A DNA stretch of 64,000 nt from Actinomadura macra NBRC 14102 (GTDB taxonomy: Bacteria; Actinomycetota; Actinomycetes; Streptosporangiales; Streptosporangiaceae): NCBI RefSeq assembly GCF_001552215.1, contig NZ_BCQT01000010.1, positions 646,298 to 710,297 on the forward strand, read 5' to 3'. Shown here in pieces: positions 51,785-61,189 of this stretch; the stretch's first letter is position 1; every line of letters starts with the position of its first letter. The notes beneath the pieces are model-generated. The model saw only the letters and a program-made list of their open reading frames with translations. It did not search any database and had not been told where the DNA came from. Both the position numbers and the translations under genes were made by a program.

Positions 51785-51818
51785 AGTCTGCTCCTTTCGG
51801 TATGGGTCGTGCACGCGT

Positions 51819-52205
51819 CTAGGCGACGGCGTCGCGATACCAGCGGGGCTGGCGGGATCGCGTAGAAGACGCGTCCGCCTCCACCCAAATGAAGGTGACA
51901 GAGAAGCCTCGGGCGACCCGATCCTCCTGGCGCGAGATGGCGGGATCGCTCAGGCTGAGGCGAACCGATGAGTCGAGCCGCAGTCCCCCGACCGCGTTCG
52001 TGTGTTCGTGTTCGCCGCCCGACACGGACTCGCCCCGCCGGAGCGCTGTCACGCGGGCAACGGCGAAGGCAACGATTCGGCGATAACCCAGCAGCGATGT
52101 CTTCGCGGAGGTCACGCACAACCGGCACTCTCGCATCGGCTTCGCAGCGCCGACGGCAGGCATTGTCATGGCGCTTCGAATGTAGGACTCCAGGTCATCC
52201 ATCAT
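51819..52205 (-). CDS. hypothetical protein
   Basis: The protein has 128 residues from ATG 52205. A Cx2C pair (ECRLC) near residue 27 is followed by a basic helix and a beta-rich C-terminus (GFSVTFIWVEAD). Third-position GC is coding-like throughout. There is no hydrophobic segment long enough for a membrane helix. It sits between the VWA gene and a small gene on the same strand. The function is unknown. Confidence 0.58.
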   Translation of the reverse strand: MMDDLESYIRSAMTMPAVGAAKPMRECRLCVTSAKTSLLGYRRIVAFAVARVTALRRGESVSGGEHEHTNAVGGLRLDSSVRLSLSDPAISRQEDRVARGFSVTFIWVEADASSTRSRQPRWYRDAVA

Positions 52206-52368
52206 GTCGGTTCACCTCGCCTTGCTGGGAGATTCTTGGGCTCCAGACGGCGACGCCCGTGCTCGCGTCCGGATCGCGCATCCGTGTGGCGTCCCCATTG
52301 CGACGCTGGTGCCGTAGGCGGTTACCGGGGTCGGTGTACCGATGGGCAGGGGCGCCGCCAACGACGGC

Positions 52369-54189
52369 TTAGGCACTGCGGATCGCGTGGATGGCGGCTG
52401 TGGCGATGGCGTCGGCGGCTGCGGCGGGATCGGTCAATGTGACCAGGTGGGTGCCGTTCATAGCTGTCACGTCGCCTGAGAGGGCCAGCCAGAGCACGGC
52501 GCATCCGGCAATGGTGAGCCGGTCGATGCGCTTCTGGCCTTCCTTGAGCTGGTCGTCTCTGAAGATGCCGTCGGAGACGATGACCAGCAGCCGCCCAGCA
52601 CCGGTGCGGGTCAGACCCAGGGTGGAGTCCAGAGCGTCAACACCTTGGACGAAGTCTTCGCGGGAATCCTCGGCGGCGAATTCGGTGACGTCGGTCGGGG
52701 TCTTGCCGGGGTGGGTGACCGCGCGGACGCGGGTGCCGAAGATGACGGTGGCGGCAAGGGCGTCGGGGAGGTGCCCGGCGGCGCGGGCCATGATCCACGC
52801 GGCGGACGCGACGGGTCCGGCCAGGGCGTTCATGGATCCGGACACATCGCAGGCGATGCCCAGGCGCAGCGGCGGTGCGGGCACGTGGCGGCGGACTGCC
52901 TGGGTGAACGGTTCGGCGGTAGGGGTCACCCCGGCGGCGCGCTGGGCGTCGGCGGCCAGGGCGCCGCGCATGGTGAGCCGTCCGGGTGGGGTGGGTGAGG
53001 TGCGGGTGGTGGTGACCCGGTCGCGGTGGCTGGCAGCGCGTAGCTTGCGGGCCAGGCGGCGGGCGGCGGCCTGCTCTTCTGGTCGGGGCGGGCGGGTCCC
53101 GGTGATCGCGGTGCGTCCACGCGGTTGGGTGGCCTGGGTGCTGGGGGCGAACACGCGGCGGGCGGCCCGATCGGCTTCTTGGCGGGCCTGCTTCTCTCGG
53201 CGGCGTTCCTCGGCCGGGTCCGGGTTGGCCATACCGGTCCGGCCGGATGCCCCGGTAGGGGCGGGGCGGGGGGTGGCGGCATAGACGGCGGACAGAGTCG
53301 CGCGGATCGCCTTGGCCAGCGGTGAGGGATCACCTGATGCGCCCGGTGTCCCGGGGGCCGGGGGCGGGGCGGGCTTGTCGGGGGCGGTGCCGAGGATGCG
53401 GCACCAGCGGCGGCCCAGGTCCAGCATCGTCTCGGTGTCGTCATCGTCGGTGACGTGCGCGATGTGCCACAACGCGGACAGGGCACTCAACCGGCTCGGG
53501 CCCACAATTGTGGTGATCTCGGCGGTCAGCGACGCGGTTTCCTTGTCCTTGAGGATTCCGGCGTCGGTGCGGGCCAGCAGCAGCGCGGCGGCGCGTCCGG
53601 CGTTCCACGGCGTCATCGCCATGTGCGGCGTCGTGACTGCCGAACCGGAGGGGTGGCTGCTGGAGGGGCCGGGCGTGGTGGGTGTGGTGTAGTCGGCCAG
53701 CACGAGGCGGATCGTGGACGCGCGCAACCAGCGGCGGTCGGCAGGACGGCGGCGGATCTGCGCCGCCTCGATCCGTGACTCCTCCAGGGCGAGGGCGGCG
53801 TCCACGGCGGCGGCGGACACACCGGCCGGTGGCGTCCAGCAGGTGTGGGTGGCGTGCGCTGCCTCGTGCGTCAGCACTCCCCACAACGCCGGGTAGCGGT
53901 TGCGGTCGGCCGGGCGGGTCGGGTCGCAAGTGCCGGGCTGCTGCCCGAGGTGCGCGCCGTCCAGTTCGATGGTGGCCAGCGCCGGGAGGAAACAGCCCGG
54001 GGCGCCGCGCCCCAGCCCGGGGGCGCATCGCACGGCCAGGTCTTCGCGGTCGGTCAGGTCGGTGACGGCGTCGGTGAACGCGGCCGACAACGCCAGCCAC
54101 GCCCCGCTAGGCGCAGGCACCGTGACAGTAGGCGGGGCTGCGCTGCCCGGTCCGGTGGGTGCGGATGCGGCTATGACGTGGGTTGCCAT
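52369..54189 (-). CDS. zincin-like/VWA domain protein (MoxR partner)
   Basis: The protein has 606 residues; GGAGG lies 4 nt before ATG 54189. The N-terminal domain carries an HExxH zinc motif, THEAAHATHT (107-116), with a downstream EESRIEAAQ that could give the third ligand. A low-complexity linker follows (270-410). The C-terminal VWA domain has the metal-site motif DVSGSMN (448-454), then FGTRVRAVTHPGKT and VIVSDGIFRDD. VWA proteins encoded next to MoxR ATPases act as adaptors or substrates in remodelling pairs, as in CobT-CobS. Joining a zincin-like head to VWA suggests a protease or a peptidase-derived binding domain. Confidence 0.82.
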   Translation of the reverse strand: MATHVIAASAPTGPGSAAPPTVTVPAPSGAWLALSAAFTDAVTDLTDREDLAVRCAPGLGRGAPGCFLPALATIELDGAHLGQQPGTCDPTRPADRNRYPALWGVLTHEAAHATHTCWTPPAGVSAAAVDAALALEESRIEAAQIRRRPADRRWLRASTIRLVLADYTTPTTPGPSSSHPSGSAVTTPHMAMTPWNAGRAAALLLARTDAGILKDKETASLTAEITTIVGPSRLSALSALWHIAHVTDDDDTETMLDLGRRWCRILGTAPDKPAPPPAPGTPGASGDPSPLAKAIRATLSAVYAATPRPAPTGASGRTGMANPDPAEERRREKQARQEADRAARRVFAPSTQATQPRGRTAITGTRPPRPEEQAAARRLARKLRAASHRDRVTTTRTSPTPPGRLTMRGALAADAQRAAGVTPTAEPFTQAVRRHVPAPPLRLGIACDVSGSMNALAGPVASAAWIMARAAGHLPDALAATVIFGTRVRAVTHPGKTPTDVTEFAAEDSREDFVQGVDALDSTLGLTRTGAGRLLVIVSDGIFRDDQLKEGQKRIDRLTIAGCAVLWLALSGDVTAMNGTHLVTLTDPAAAADAIATAAIHAIRSA

Positions 54190-54267
54190 GTTTCCTCCAT
54201 GGGTGGACGCGTCCCGGGACGCGGTGATGTGCGGGTGCGGTGCTGACCGTGCGGTGATGACCTGAGG

Positions 54268-55479
54268 TCAGATCTGCTGGCCGAGGGCGAGCGGGGTGAC
54301 GGGGCGTCCGTAGACGGCACTGACGACCTCGGCGACCACGTCGCGGTCTTCTTCGGGGGCGACCCCCAGAAGGTTGGCCACCGCCGCCTCCTGGCCGAGG
54401 ACTCCGGCGATCTTCTGGAAGGCGATCAGCTCCCGCAGTTGCGGAGCCCACCCGATCTCGCCGGAGCTGTGACGGCGCGCCAGGTTGCGTGCGACGCGGA
54501 CGGCGCGCGGTTCGATCTCCAGGGTCTTGGCCAGGTCGTAGTCGGTGGACACGCGGATCTGTGCGGCGAACCGGGAGGCCAGGGCCTCGGTCAGGACGGC
54601 GCCGTGCACGCCGGGGTTGTGTCCGGCCACGACGTAGAAGCCCTCGGCGGCGGTGATCGTCTCGCCCTTGTGGGCCTTGACGGTGATCTGCCGCCGCCCG
54701 TCCATCGCCGGATACACCACTGCCAGCACCCTAGGCGAGATGAGGGTGGCGTCATCGATGAGCAGCACCTGGCCCTCGGTCATCGCCGTCACCAGCGGCC
54801 CGTACACGAACTCATAGCCGCCACTGGGGGTCTGGGTGTACTCGCCGACGAAATCCGCCACGGCGGTGTCACCGTCCCCGGCGACCGTGATCAGGTCCGG
54901 GAACGCCGCCTCCACCAGGGACGTCTTCCCGGTCCCGGGCGGCCCGTACAACATCGCGGGAATGGACGCCGACCGCAGCCGCCGCAGCGCCGCCACGTCG
55001 GGCAGATCGGCCAACCGGCGCGGGTGATAGGTCTGACCGTTCGGCCGTACCACCGGCCCAGCGGCGCCCTTCCCGCCCTTCGGGGTGGCCTTGGCGGACG
55101 GGCCGGACGTCGGCGCGGGCACAGCCTTGGACGGTGCGGGCGCGGGAACGGGCGATGCCGTCCCGGTGCCCGATGCGCCACCGCCCGTGAGCGCATCGGC
55201 GGTAGTCGCGGTGCCCCGGTAGCGGCGCGGCCTCACCGACACCAGCTCAGCCTGCCCACGGTCGGTCAACACCGCCAGCGCGTTACCGACCGCACCGGCC
55301 GACCGGCCCAGGCCCCGGGCGATCTCACCCGGGGTGAACAGGGTCCCCGGACGATCGGCCAACACGACGGCGACCCTGCGACGCAACTCCCCCTGCCCGA
55401 GGCGACCCGCGTCCGCAGGCACGGGCCCAACGGCCGGAGTGGTCGAGGTGGTGGTCACGGTGGCGGGAACGGTGGTCAT
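54268..55479 (-). CDS. MoxR/CobS-like AAA+ ATPase with N-terminal winged helix
   Basis: This 403-residue protein has an N-terminal winged-helix domain (residues 33-90; TPGEIARGLGRSAGAVGNAL, then VRPRRYRG) that resembles the C-terminal domain of the neighbouring 55571 protein. A Pro/Ala linker follows (100-150). The AAA+ domain has Walker A GPPGTGKT (179-186), Walker B VLLIDDA (238-244) and VVAGHNPGVHGAVLTEALA as sensor-1. This architecture joins DNA binding to a MoxR motor and is unusual. It starts at ATG 55479 with GGAG upstream. It is encoded just before its VWA partner (78-bp gap), so both act together. Confidence 0.85.
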   Translation of the reverse strand: MTTVPATVTTTSTTPAVGPVPADAGRLGQGELRRRVAVVLADRPGTLFTPGEIARGLGRSAGAVGNALAVLTDRGQAELVSVRPRRYRGTATTADALTGGGASGTGTASPVPAPAPSKAVPAPTSGPSAKATPKGGKGAAGPVVRPNGQTYHPRRLADLPDVAALRRLRSASIPAMLYGPPGTGKTSLVEAAFPDLITVAGDGDTAVADFVGEYTQTPSGGYEFVYGPLVTAMTEGQVLLIDDATLISPRVLAVVYPAMDGRRQITVKAHKGETITAAEGFYVVAGHNPGVHGAVLTEALASRFAAQIRVSTDYDLAKTLEIEPRAVRVARNLARRHSSGEIGWAPQLRELIAFQKIAGVLGQEAAVANLLGVAPEEDRDVVAEVVSAVYGRPVTPLALGQQI

Positions 55480-55570
55480 CGCAAGGCTCCATCGTGTGTC
55501 GGTGGTCGAAACTGCGGGAGCGGGCGGCGGCACGGTCGCCCGCTCCCAAGTGCCGGACAGCGGGACGCCG

Positions 55571-56479
55571 TCAGTGAGCGGCACGGGCGGCGGGGCGGAC
55601 GGTGGCGGTGAACCGGCGCGGCCGGTCGCACACCAACTCGGCCTCCCCGGCCTCGGTCAACCGGTCCAGCGCGTTGGACACCGCCCCCGCCGAATGCCCG
55701 ATCACCTTGGCGATCTCATGCGGGGTGAACGCCGCCCCGGGATGACCGATCAGGTGCCCGGCGACCTTCCCGCGCATCTCACCCGGCGCCGAACGCGGCG
55801 CACCTGACGCGGTACGCGGACGCCCGTTCGCGGCCGCACGCACCAGCCGCCGCGCCCTCCCCGACCCGCCGTAGACGCCCTCAACCGCAGTCAGCGCGCC
55901 CGCACCGTCCCCGCCCTCCAGCGCGGTCATCGCCGCCGCTATGGCGTCCCGTAGCACTGTCAGCGCGTCCCGCGCCTCGGCCACCGCCGCCGCATCCATC
56001 CCCGCGCCGGTGTCCCCGGGTTGCCCGGCTTCGGCGTCGACGTCGGTCGGTTCGGCGTCCGGCGTGTCTGTGGTGACCGGTGACGCGTCAGTGGTGACTG
56101 CCTCACCTGCGAGCACGTCCTTGGCGGAGGTGTCCGGCGTGTCGCCGGTCGTGGCGACCTGATCGGGGGTGGTTGCGACCGGGTGCCAGGTGTCGGACTG
56201 ACGCTTGCCTCCGTCGCGCTCGCCGCGCGTCCGCGTGGCGCGTCCCTGGCGTTCCAGGTTGGTCAGCGTGCGCGCGACGGTCGCGCGGCTGACACCCGAC
56301 GCCTCGGCGATCACGGTCACGGAAGCGCCGGGACTGCCCGTCAGCGCGTCCCACACGTCCCCAGCCGCACCGGAAGGACGCCCCCCGACCGTGACGGGGG
56401 CGGGATCATTTCCGGGGACCTCTGCGCCGGTGGGACGATTTGCGATGTCGCCATTCACGGTGATGTTCTTCGCGGCCAT
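55571..56479 (-). CDS. double winged-helix DNA-binding protein of element B
   Basis: This 302-residue protein has winged helices at both ends. The N-terminal one reads VWDALTGSPG, then AEASGVSRATVARTLTNLER. The C-terminal one reads FTPHEIAKVIGHSAGAVSNA, then CDRPRRF. The middle is acidic and low-complexity. It is the counterpart of the protein at 21999-22991. I place the start at ATG 56479, because GGGAG is 6 nt upstream there and abuts the ATG at 56485. It is first of the operon that includes the MoxR and VWA genes, and is probably its regulator or a DNA-targeting subunit. Confidence 0.75.
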   Translation of the reverse strand: MAAKNITVNGDIANRPTGAEVPGNDPAPVTVGGRPSGAAGDVWDALTGSPGASVTVIAEASGVSRATVARTLTNLERQGRATRTRGERDGGKRQSDTWHPVATTPDQVATTGDTPDTSAKDVLAGEAVTTDASPVTTDTPDAEPTDVDAEAGQPGDTGAGMDAAAVAEARDALTVLRDAIAAAMTALEGGDGAGALTAVEGVYGGSGRARRLVRAAANGRPRTASGAPRSAPGEMRGKVAGHLIGHPGAAFTPHEIAKVIGHSAGAVSNALDRLTEAGEAELVCDRPRRFTATVRPAARAAH

Positions 56480-57277
56480 TTTCATCTCCCATTTGATTTG
56501 CCCGGAAACCCGATCAAGGGGCGCCGTTTCCGTTCATCTACAGCTCGACCATTTCTCGATAGCGCGCGTCAGGCAAGCATCTTCAGCAACTTTTTCATTC
56601 ACCTCCACTACCAAACCAGCCAACAAATCACCTTCAGAATCACTAAACCCGACTCTTGCTAAAGCAGATTTGCCTCAACTTCGACCGCACTCGTCAGCCG
56701 ATGCACGCCTTCCGCGAGATCTGTTCAGGACGGAAAAAGGCAGGTCCCGTTTCGTCGTTCTACATAAGCGGTCGCGACCTACACGCCGTTTCGACTCGCC
56801 GGGAGAAAGTCCGTCTCTTCTTCCTTTGGGCACGCGGCATGAGTGACCCACGCACGGCAGATGCCGGCCAGGATGCTAAGAGCCAGTAAGGGTGGAGATG
56901 GAGACGCTGAGGAGGGCCTGAGGAGAAACTGGAGCGTCCCCATGATCCACAACGCGGGCTATTACCAGGGGTCGTCCTGGTGGCGAGTCGGGGCCCCGAA
57001 CAGCATATGCAGCACCCCCCGTGGCCTGCCCTGACACCGCTGCTGGCATCTTCGGTTCATAGACGGAAACCCGAAAAGAAGACCGAAGAGAAGACCGAGA
57101 AGACGGCCGACAGCGCCGTCGACGCCCGCTGGAACATTAGTGATGAACGGTCACAAACACACGCAGGCCCCGCCAGCAGCTCCGCTGACACGGATCTGCA
57201 GGCGGGGCCCTTTGCGGCCCGAGAGACTTCCTCAGCCTGTCCCCTGATGGCCCATCGGCCCGAGGCTGAGCCCTTTC
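56480..57277. promoter_or_regulatory. 798-bp non-coding region with an inverted repeat at 56503-56532
   Basis: No gene is supported. CGGAAAC (56503-56509) and GTTTCCG (56526-56532) form an inverted repeat about 24 bp upstream of the winged-helix start, matching the position but not the sequence of the repeat in element A. The block 56560-56700 is less GC-rich than anything nearby. A terminator lies at the right end. Confidence 0.5.
57166..57209 (-). terminator. GC hairpin downstream of the second RsbW-like gene
   Basis: GGCCCCGCC (57166-57174) pairs with GGCGGGGCC (57201-57209), loop 26 nt, about 70 bp past the stop at 57278. The equivalent place after the paralogue in element A holds a stronger stem. 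Confidence 0.55.
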
Positions 57278-57748
57278 CTAGGACGCCAGTGACACCGCTT
57301 GCGTTGAGTTACCTTGAGCCCCACGACGCAGGTCGATGTCGGCCCACACCGTGAACCCCTCGCCGGGACTACCGTGGATCCCCATAGCCAGCGCAAGCTT
57401 CGAGACTGTGAGCAGGCCATATCCACCCTCTCGCGGCTCACAGCCCGGCGCTTCGGAACGGATCGTCGGGACGCACCCCCCGCCCAGATCGGTCACGGCG
57501 ATGTAGGAGATATCGGCCAGAGTGACCTCCAGGCCGAACCAGCCGCGACTACCCCCGGAGCGAGAATGCCGGACCGCGTTGGTGGCGAGTTCGGCGACCA
57601 CTATCGCCACGTCTCCCTCACGTCCGCTACCCGCGAACAGCGTCGCCGCGAATCCACGCGCCTCACCCACCTTATCCGGTCGGCCGTGAAATACCCGACG
57701 CCACCGCATCGGATCTGCCCCCCACATCCATTCACTCGGAGAACACAT
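57278..57748 (-). CDS. ATP-binding protein, RsbW-like HATPase (element B)
   Basis: This 156-residue GHKL ATPase has an N-box VAELATNAVRHSRSG, a G1-like VTDLGGGCVP and a G2-box of GYGLLTVSKLA. I prefer ATG 57748, which follows a GGGAAGTAGGGG ribosome region, over an upstream GTG. It is the counterpart of the protein at 23674-24180 and shares its place downstream of a winged-helix gene and a long spacer. No cognate sigma factor is visible. Confidence 0.86.
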   Translation of the reverse strand: MCSPSEWMWGADPMRWRRVFHGRPDKVGEARGFAATLFAGSGREGDVAIVVAELATNAVRHSRSGGSRGWFGLEVTLADISYIAVTDLGGGCVPTIRSEAPGCEPREGGYGLLTVSKLALAMGIHGSPGEGFTVWADIDLRRGAQGNSTQAVSLAS

Positions 57749-58128
57749 ACCCCTACTTCCCTTTTCCACGCTGCCATTCCCCCTTCATGGCATCGCCGCC
57801 CGCCGCCACCAACGTGGCCACATCGACGCGGGCGGACCGAATCGATTCGTGCTCGACTCGTGTCCCGCGGTCAAGTCTGGCCATGCGCATCCCCATCCCG
57901 GATCCCCGACACGCCCACGCGCAATCTAGGTCAGCGAGTGCACCGGCTGTCTCTTACTCGATGAGCAGTCCACCGGGGATCACCGACTAGTCGCCGGCAA
58001 GTTGTCCAGACAGGGAGCACAGATAGGTGAACATCGAGCAAGGCTCACAGTGACGTCCGTTGCGCTCTTCGAAAACATTGGCTGCGCACCAGCTAGGAAC
58101 TCCTTGGGATGTGGTCTGATAGATCCCA
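57749..58128. other. 380-bp intergenic stretch without a gene
   Basis: Short frames only. It separates divergent genes (RsbW-like, minus; GNAT, plus) and must hold their promoters. No repeats are seen. Confidence 0.4.
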
Positions 58129-58674
58129 ATGGACATCCAACACCTCGACCGCGAAGCCACCCGCGAGCAGTTCAGTGAGATCGAGTCGTTGTATGCTGAG
58201 GCGTTCCCGCGCAGCGATCTCGGTGACTACCGGGCCCGCATGCGGCATCTGCTCGGCTCATCCGGGTTTGAGGCTGTGACAGCGCACCTCGATGCCACGC
58301 TCACCGGCTTTGCCTACGGTGGGCCGCTGACCGCCGGGTCGTCCTGGTGGAACGGCTTGGTCCCAGCGCCACCCGCAGGATTCACCACCGAGACCGGTCG
58401 GCGGACCTTCGCCGTAATCGACCTGGCCGTGCGTTCCACACACCGTGGCCATGGACTGGGGCGCCGACTGCTGGACGAGCTGGTTGCTGGACGGACCGAG
58501 GAACGAGCCACGCTGGCCACCTCGCCGGACGAACACGAGATCCAGCGAATGTACCGCCGGTGGGGCTGGCGACATGTGGGGCGCACGCCCGGATCAGAAG
58601 GCGAGACCGAGCCCTGGTTCGACCTCTACGTGATCGCCTTGCACTCGGTGCCAGAGGACAGCAGCTCGCGATAG
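58129..58674 (+). CDS. GNAT family N-acetyltransferase
   Basis: This 181-residue protein has the acetyl-CoA loop HRGHGLGRRLLDEL (about 104-117) preceded by strand TFAVIDLAVRS. It ends with a typical YRRWGWRHVG helix-strand. The N-terminal half (AEAFPRSDLGDYRARM) may bind the substrate, which is unknown. There is no export signal. It converges with the XRE gene, and the two coding ends overlap by 49 nt (58626-58674). Confidence 0.86.
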   Translation: MDIQHLDREATREQFSEIESLYAEAFPRSDLGDYRARMRHLLGSSGFEAVTAHLDATLTGFAYGGPLTAGSSWWNGLVPAPPAGFTTETGRRTFAVIDLAVRSTHRGHGLGRRLLDELVAGRTEERATLATSPDEHEIQRMYRRWGWRHVGRTPGSEGETEPWFDLYVIALHSVPEDSSSR

Positions 58675-59927
58675 GCGGTGACGTTCGGGTCCCCGCGACT
58701 GTCTTCGGGGACGGCCTCGGCGACCTGGCGGGCCAAGCTGGTCACCAGGGCGGTTCTGTGCTCCTGGGGCTGAGCCTCGTAGAGAGTGTGAGCATGGCGG
58801 ATGCCTCCGGCCGCATCGCCCGCTCGCACATGCCCGGCCGCGCGCAGCAGGTCAAGCTGGACGCCTACGCGCAGGTCGTCTGTAGGCAGCAAGCTCTGAC
58901 CACGGGCGACCGCGCCATCGAGCAGGGCCGCCTCACCGGTGTGCGCGTAGACCCAAGCCTCGGTGTAGCGCAGGCGATCTTCGGCCCATCCAGCGATCGA
59001 CCGAACGTCGCCGGTCACGGAGGTAGGCAGCTGCTGAAAAATGTCCCTACACACTCGGAGTTCGTTCATCGCCTCCTTACCCGGCTTTTCCAGAGCGAGC
59101 AGCTGCGAACGGACTGCGTGGAGATGCAGCAGCCCCCGGCACTGCACGCCAGACGCGCGTCCGATGACCTGGTTTGCTTTGCGTAGCAGAATTGCCGTCG
59201 GACGGCCGTCGTAGAGGCCGTGCATGAGGTGCTCTCCGCGGATCCACAGGCCCAGGTCCGTGTCCCCCGAGAGGTCAGCGGCATACTGCGCCGTACTCCA
59301 CCAATCCCGCGCCAACCGTGGCTCGTCGAGGTTGCACAATGTCTTGGCCACCAGCATGGCCAGGCCGCCGCTTACGCGATACCACGAGTGCAGCGGCCGA
59401 GTGTCGGGTTGGCGAGAGATGATCTGCTGGACGGTCGCCAGGTCCGCGGCAAGATCTTTCAGAAGGCGATGGGGCGGAAGAAGCAGGTAGCTGTAGCTGT
59501 ACTCGACGACTGTCTCTTCCCACTCGTCCACGTGGCTGTACTCGTCACGCCCGATGGCGTGGTCCATGCCGGTGCGGATGAACCCCAGGGCCTCGCCTTT
59601 GGGAGCGGACACGACGCCGAGCGCGGCGAGGGCCTGCAAGAGTCGGCGTCGATGCATTTCGTCATCATCCTCAAGGACCGAGTACTCCTCCTTCAGGCTA
59701 CCTGCTTGATCCGCGTCGCCCTGCGCTGTCTGGGCAAGGGCAACGAGTCGTCCCCCAGCACCGAGAGCGACGTCGATGGCCTGAGCAGCATCGGCAGAAG
59801 GAATGCGTATGTCGCGTGAGAGCCGCGACAGGTAACCGTCGGTGTAGTGCGCGATTTTGGCCAGTTTGCGCAGGGACAAACCACGTTCGGCCATGATCGC
59901 GAGCATTTCGGCGCCAAAGGTCGACAT
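58626..59927 (-). CDS. XRE family regulator with helical C-terminal domain
   Basis: This 433-residue protein starts at ATG 59927 behind AGGAG. Residues 5-60 form an XRE helix-turn-helix: MLAIMAERGLSLRKLAKIAH, then GYLSRLSRDIRIPSADAAQ. The rest is an all-helical TPR-like array. This is the large XRE type found in actinomycete developmental and mobile loci. It is divergent from the GRWWA-type gene at 60106, the same layout as in element A, so it likely controls that operon. Confidence 0.82.
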   Translation of the reverse strand: MSTFGAEMLAIMAERGLSLRKLAKIAHYTDGYLSRLSRDIRIPSADAAQAIDVALGAGGRLVALAQTAQGDADQAGSLKEEYSVLEDDDEMHRRRLLQALAALGVVSAPKGEALGFIRTGMDHAIGRDEYSHVDEWEETVVEYSYSYLLLPPHRLLKDLAADLATVQQIISRQPDTRPLHSWYRVSGGLAMLVAKTLCNLDEPRLARDWWSTAQYAADLSGDTDLGLWIRGEHLMHGLYDGRPTAILLRKANQVIGRASGVQCRGLLHLHAVRSQLLALEKPGKEAMNELRVCRDIFQQLPTSVTGDVRSIAGWAEDRLRYTEAWVYAHTGEAALLDGAVARGQSLLPTDDLRVGVQLDLLRAAGHVRAGDAAGGIRHAHTLYEAQPQEHRTALVTSLARQVAEAVPEDSRGDPNVTAYRELLSSGTECKAIT

Positions 59928-60105
59928 AACGGGCTCCTACCCATTTCGGGGCCGCTGTCTGCGCTGACTGTGCCAGAAGCAGCATTCAGCACCTTTCACG
60001 GTAACCAGCAAATCGCTTCCATGGCTGGTGAAAGCAAAAGCGGCCCCGGCCCGGCGCGGTGAACGCCGGGGTGGCCCGGAGCCTAACCGGAAACGAGGCC
60101 CGGCT

Positions 60106-60324
60106 ATGCGAACCGTACCGGTCGACCATGACGTCGCGGCGGAGAAGACCGCGCTGCGCGAAGAGTTCCCGTCTTGGTCGATCATTCACACCACTGACAC
60201 CGGGCGTTGGTGGGCGACACGAGCGACTCTCGTCAGCGAGGACCTGTCTCGCGTCGAAGGCGCCACTTTCGACGCCGACACTGCCAACGACCTGCGCGCC
60301 AAGCTGCGGAAGACCGCACAGTGA
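60106..60324 (+). CDS. small conserved element protein (GRWWA family)
   Basis: This 72-residue protein has the core EEFPSWSIIHTTDTGRWWAT and TFDADTANDLRAKL, matching the protein at 27310-27555. It is first in a run of six or seven overlapping plus-strand genes. Its stop overlaps the next start (GTGA, 60321-60324). The ribosome site is weak. The function is unknown. Confidence 0.75.
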   Translation: MRTVPVDHDVAAEKTALREEFPSWSIIHTTDTGRWWATRATLVSEDLSRVEGATFDADTANDLRAKLRKTAQ

Positions 60325-60743
60325 GCGAGCACGAGGAGGCCCTGCGCACGCTGGCCGAGGAGTACCCCGGCTGGCTGATCGAGGTGAACGACGCAGTTCA
60401 CATCGACTGGCAGGCAAGCCGGCCGCTCGTGCCAGGGCATGGCGGGATCGTCGCCATGCACGCCAACGGCCCAGAAGTGATGCGGGAGCTGCTAGAGGCA
60501 GCGGAGCACTGCGACCATCGGCTGGCGCTGGGAGCGCTGGCCGCCGGGCTGCGCGAGCACGGTGTCGCTGTCCGAGCCTTCGCCACCAACCTGATCGTCA
60601 CCCGGCCGGACGGGCGGGAGCTGCTGATCAACTGTAAGCGCGGCACGTTCCTGTGGGCGATGGGCGAGGACATCGGCCCTATCGCGGACCTGGACGGAGC
60701 GGTGCGGCACGTCGTAAGTGCCGTCGAGGAAAGCGCGCCATGA
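60321..60743 (+). CDS. hypothetical protein related to the GRWWA family at its N-terminus
   Basis: This 140-residue protein starts at GTG 60321. It opens LRTLAEEYPGWLIEVNDAVH, which parallels LREEFPSWSIIHT of its neighbour. A second half (LIVTRPDGRELLINCKRGTF, then LDGAVRHVVSAVEE) adds a beta-helix unit. It is coupled to both neighbours (GTGA and ATGA). The function is unknown; a small binding domain is likely. Confidence 0.7.
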   Translation: MSEHEEALRTLAEEYPGWLIEVNDAVHIDWQASRPLVPGHGGIVAMHANGPEVMRELLEAAEHCDHRLALGALAAGLREHGVAVRAFATNLIVTRPDGRELLINCKRGTFLWAMGEDIGPIADLDGAVRHVVSAVEESAP

Positions 60744-61189
60744 CCGGCGCGCCGATCCCGCCGGAGGCTCCGCGGACACCCCTGCACGCGGCATCCACCC
60801 AGGTCCCGGTGCACTTCCCGCGCGGGGTACGGCACTGGCGCGGCCGGGCTACCGGCCGCTTCTGGGCGCTGCTCCCCTGGCCTTGGAGTGAGCACGGCTA
60901 CCGACTAGTCGAGGCCGCCACCGAGGATGCCCTGGCCAACGAAGTCCGCCAGGTCATGAAGGACACCTTCGGGTTGGACGGCGGGGCACCACGAGCCGGG
61001 GGCGGCGTCGCAGTAGCCGCGTCGTCCCCGTCCAACGCGGGCGCGGGCAGTTTCTACGCGGCGGCTCCCGCGCCCGCACCCTCGCGTGGCGCCCGGTCGG
61101 GCCGCCACCCTCCGGCCACGGCCGCGGCGTCGCGCGACACCATCGGCGCGGCGAGCACGTCGCGCCATCATCACCGCAGGGGGCGCTAG
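60740..61189 (+). CDS. hypothetical protein with Ala/Ser/Arg-rich tail
   Basis: This 149-residue protein has an N-terminal 85-residue region with VPVHFPRGVRHWRGRATGRF and WPWSEHGYRLVEAATEDALA, which looks folded. The tail is low-complexity Ala/Ser/Pro/Arg ending HHHRRGR. It overlaps the previous stop (ATGA). No family is recognised. Confidence 0.62.
   Translation: MTGAPIPPEAPRTPLHAASTQVPVHFPRGVRHWRGRATGRFWALLPWPWSEHGYRLVEAATEDALANEVRQVMKDTFGLDGGAPRAGGGVAVAASSPSNAGAGSFYAAAPAPAPSRGARSGRHPPATAAASRDTIGAASTSRHHHRRGR

Noticed and set aside
56205..56846. plus-strand frame across the element B spacer
   Set aside because: It overlaps the winged-helix gene antisense, shows no ribosome site and its composition is not protein-like.
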